NCBI RefSeq assembly: GCF_030271515.1
Contig: NZ_JASCXI010000004.1
Location: 496,001-560,000, forward strand
Reading direction: 5' to 3'
Length of the DNA: 64,000 nt
Source of the DNA: Erythrobacter oryzae
GTDB lineage: Bacteria; Pseudomonadota; Alphaproteobacteria; Sphingomonadales; Sphingomonadaceae
Part shown: in pieces, positions 63,765 to 64,000 of the stretch
Layout of the letters: every line of letters starts with the position of its first letter
Numbering within the stretch: the first letter of the stretch is position 1
The notes under the pieces: model-generated
The model's input: only the letters and a program-made list of their open reading frames with translations
Databases searched by the model: none
What the model was told of the DNA's origin: nothing
Position numbers and translations under genes: made by a program

Positions 63765-64000
63765 TCAAAACCCCGCTGACACCGTCACCGCCACGCCCGA
63801 TCCCGGCGCGGCGTCGCCCGCCACGCGAAGCCGCCAGTCGACCGCGATGCGCGCAGGCACCTTGCCGATGCGGGTATCGAGCCGCAGCGTCGGGCCGATG
63901 TCGGCGCGCTGCGCGTCCTTCTGCGCCCCGCCCCATGCGCCTGCGCCGAGGCTGAGGCGCAGGCGCTCGTCGGTGAGGCGGGCGACCACCGGCAGGCTGC
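63765..64000 (-). CDS. C-terminus of an outer-membrane-like protein (cut by window end)
   Basis: The last ~78 residues of a gene that extends beyond the window. The sequence has alternating hydrophobic residues and ends VAVTVSAGF with terminal Phe, as outer-membrane beta-barrels do. I cannot assign a family; barrel of the NfrA or cellulose-type exporters is possible. The stop is at 63765-63767. Confidence 0.6.
   Translation of the reverse strand, partial: SLPVVARLTDERLRLSLGAGAWGGAQKDAQRADIGPTLRLDTRIGKVPARIAVDWRLRVAGDAAPGSGVAVTVSAGF

Overview
The window is GC-rich, densely packed alphaproteobacterial DNA. It opens with the end of a photosynthesis gene cluster in the order lhaA-puhA-puhB-puhC-orf-acsF-puhE-hemA. 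The only cyclase gene present is the oxygen-dependent acsF. This, the sphingomonad-type starch locus (TonB receptor, halogenase-like proteins, LacI regulator, GH13/GH97 enzymes) and the other gene families point to an aerobic anoxygenic phototroph of the Erythrobacter/Porphyrobacter group (Sphingomonadales). The organism assignment is an inference; there is no rRNA gene in the window. No tRNA, rRNA, CRISPR array, transposase or prophage gene was seen.

Layout. 1-6378: reaction-centre assembly and bacteriochlorophyll genes, most overlapping by a few bases, closed by a strong terminator after hemA. 6582-8243: a secreted DUF885 protein. 8303-25465: a maltodextrin/starch locus. On the minus strand it has MFS transporter, GH13 and GH97 genes; on the plus strand a divergent set of amylase, GH13 alpha-glucosidase, LacI regulator and tryptophan-halogenase-like protein; then a TonB-dependent receptor (minus), and divergent from it a DUF6445 gene and a second halogenase-like gene. 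The model is that the receptor imports maltodextrins across the outer membrane, secreted amylases and glucosidases cut them, the MFS protein carries the products across the inner membrane, and the LacI protein controls the set. 25644-32446: a lipoprotein cytochrome c, a DUF1499-like protein and a four-gene operon (NDH-2-like flavoprotein, TVP38-disulfide oxidoreductase fusion, nucleoside transporter, CDP-alcohol phosphatidyltransferase).

32712-36936: a three-gene export operon (ABC-like membrane protein, HlyD-type adaptor, TolC-type channel) in which the ABC protein has lost its ATPase motifs. 36956-46716 (minus): an M48 peptidase operon, trmL, the gatC-gatA-(DUF1877)-(small ORF)-gatB operon, an FKBP isomerase and rpsU. 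46936-50752 (plus): a tightly overlapping operon crcB-pseudouridine synthase-paiB-like-HAD-small membrane protein-ATP12. 51097-54634 (minus): an Mla-type lipid transport operon. 54759-59861 (plus): valS, two unknown genes and queE. 59986-63482 (minus): a HerA-like ATPase and a TIGR02186-TauE pair. The window ends in an outer-membrane-like protein cut by the edge.

The most unusual signals are non-coding. Two copies of a roughly 140-nt element (19747-19893 and 50755-50893) each lie just after the stop codon of the last gene of a plus-strand operon and share conserved 5' and 3' boxes with inverted repeats; this looks like an undescribed sphingomonad small RNA or 3'-UTR element. There are also two families of dispersed palindromic repeats, and a palindrome shared by the amylase promoter region and the coding part of the DUF6445 gene.
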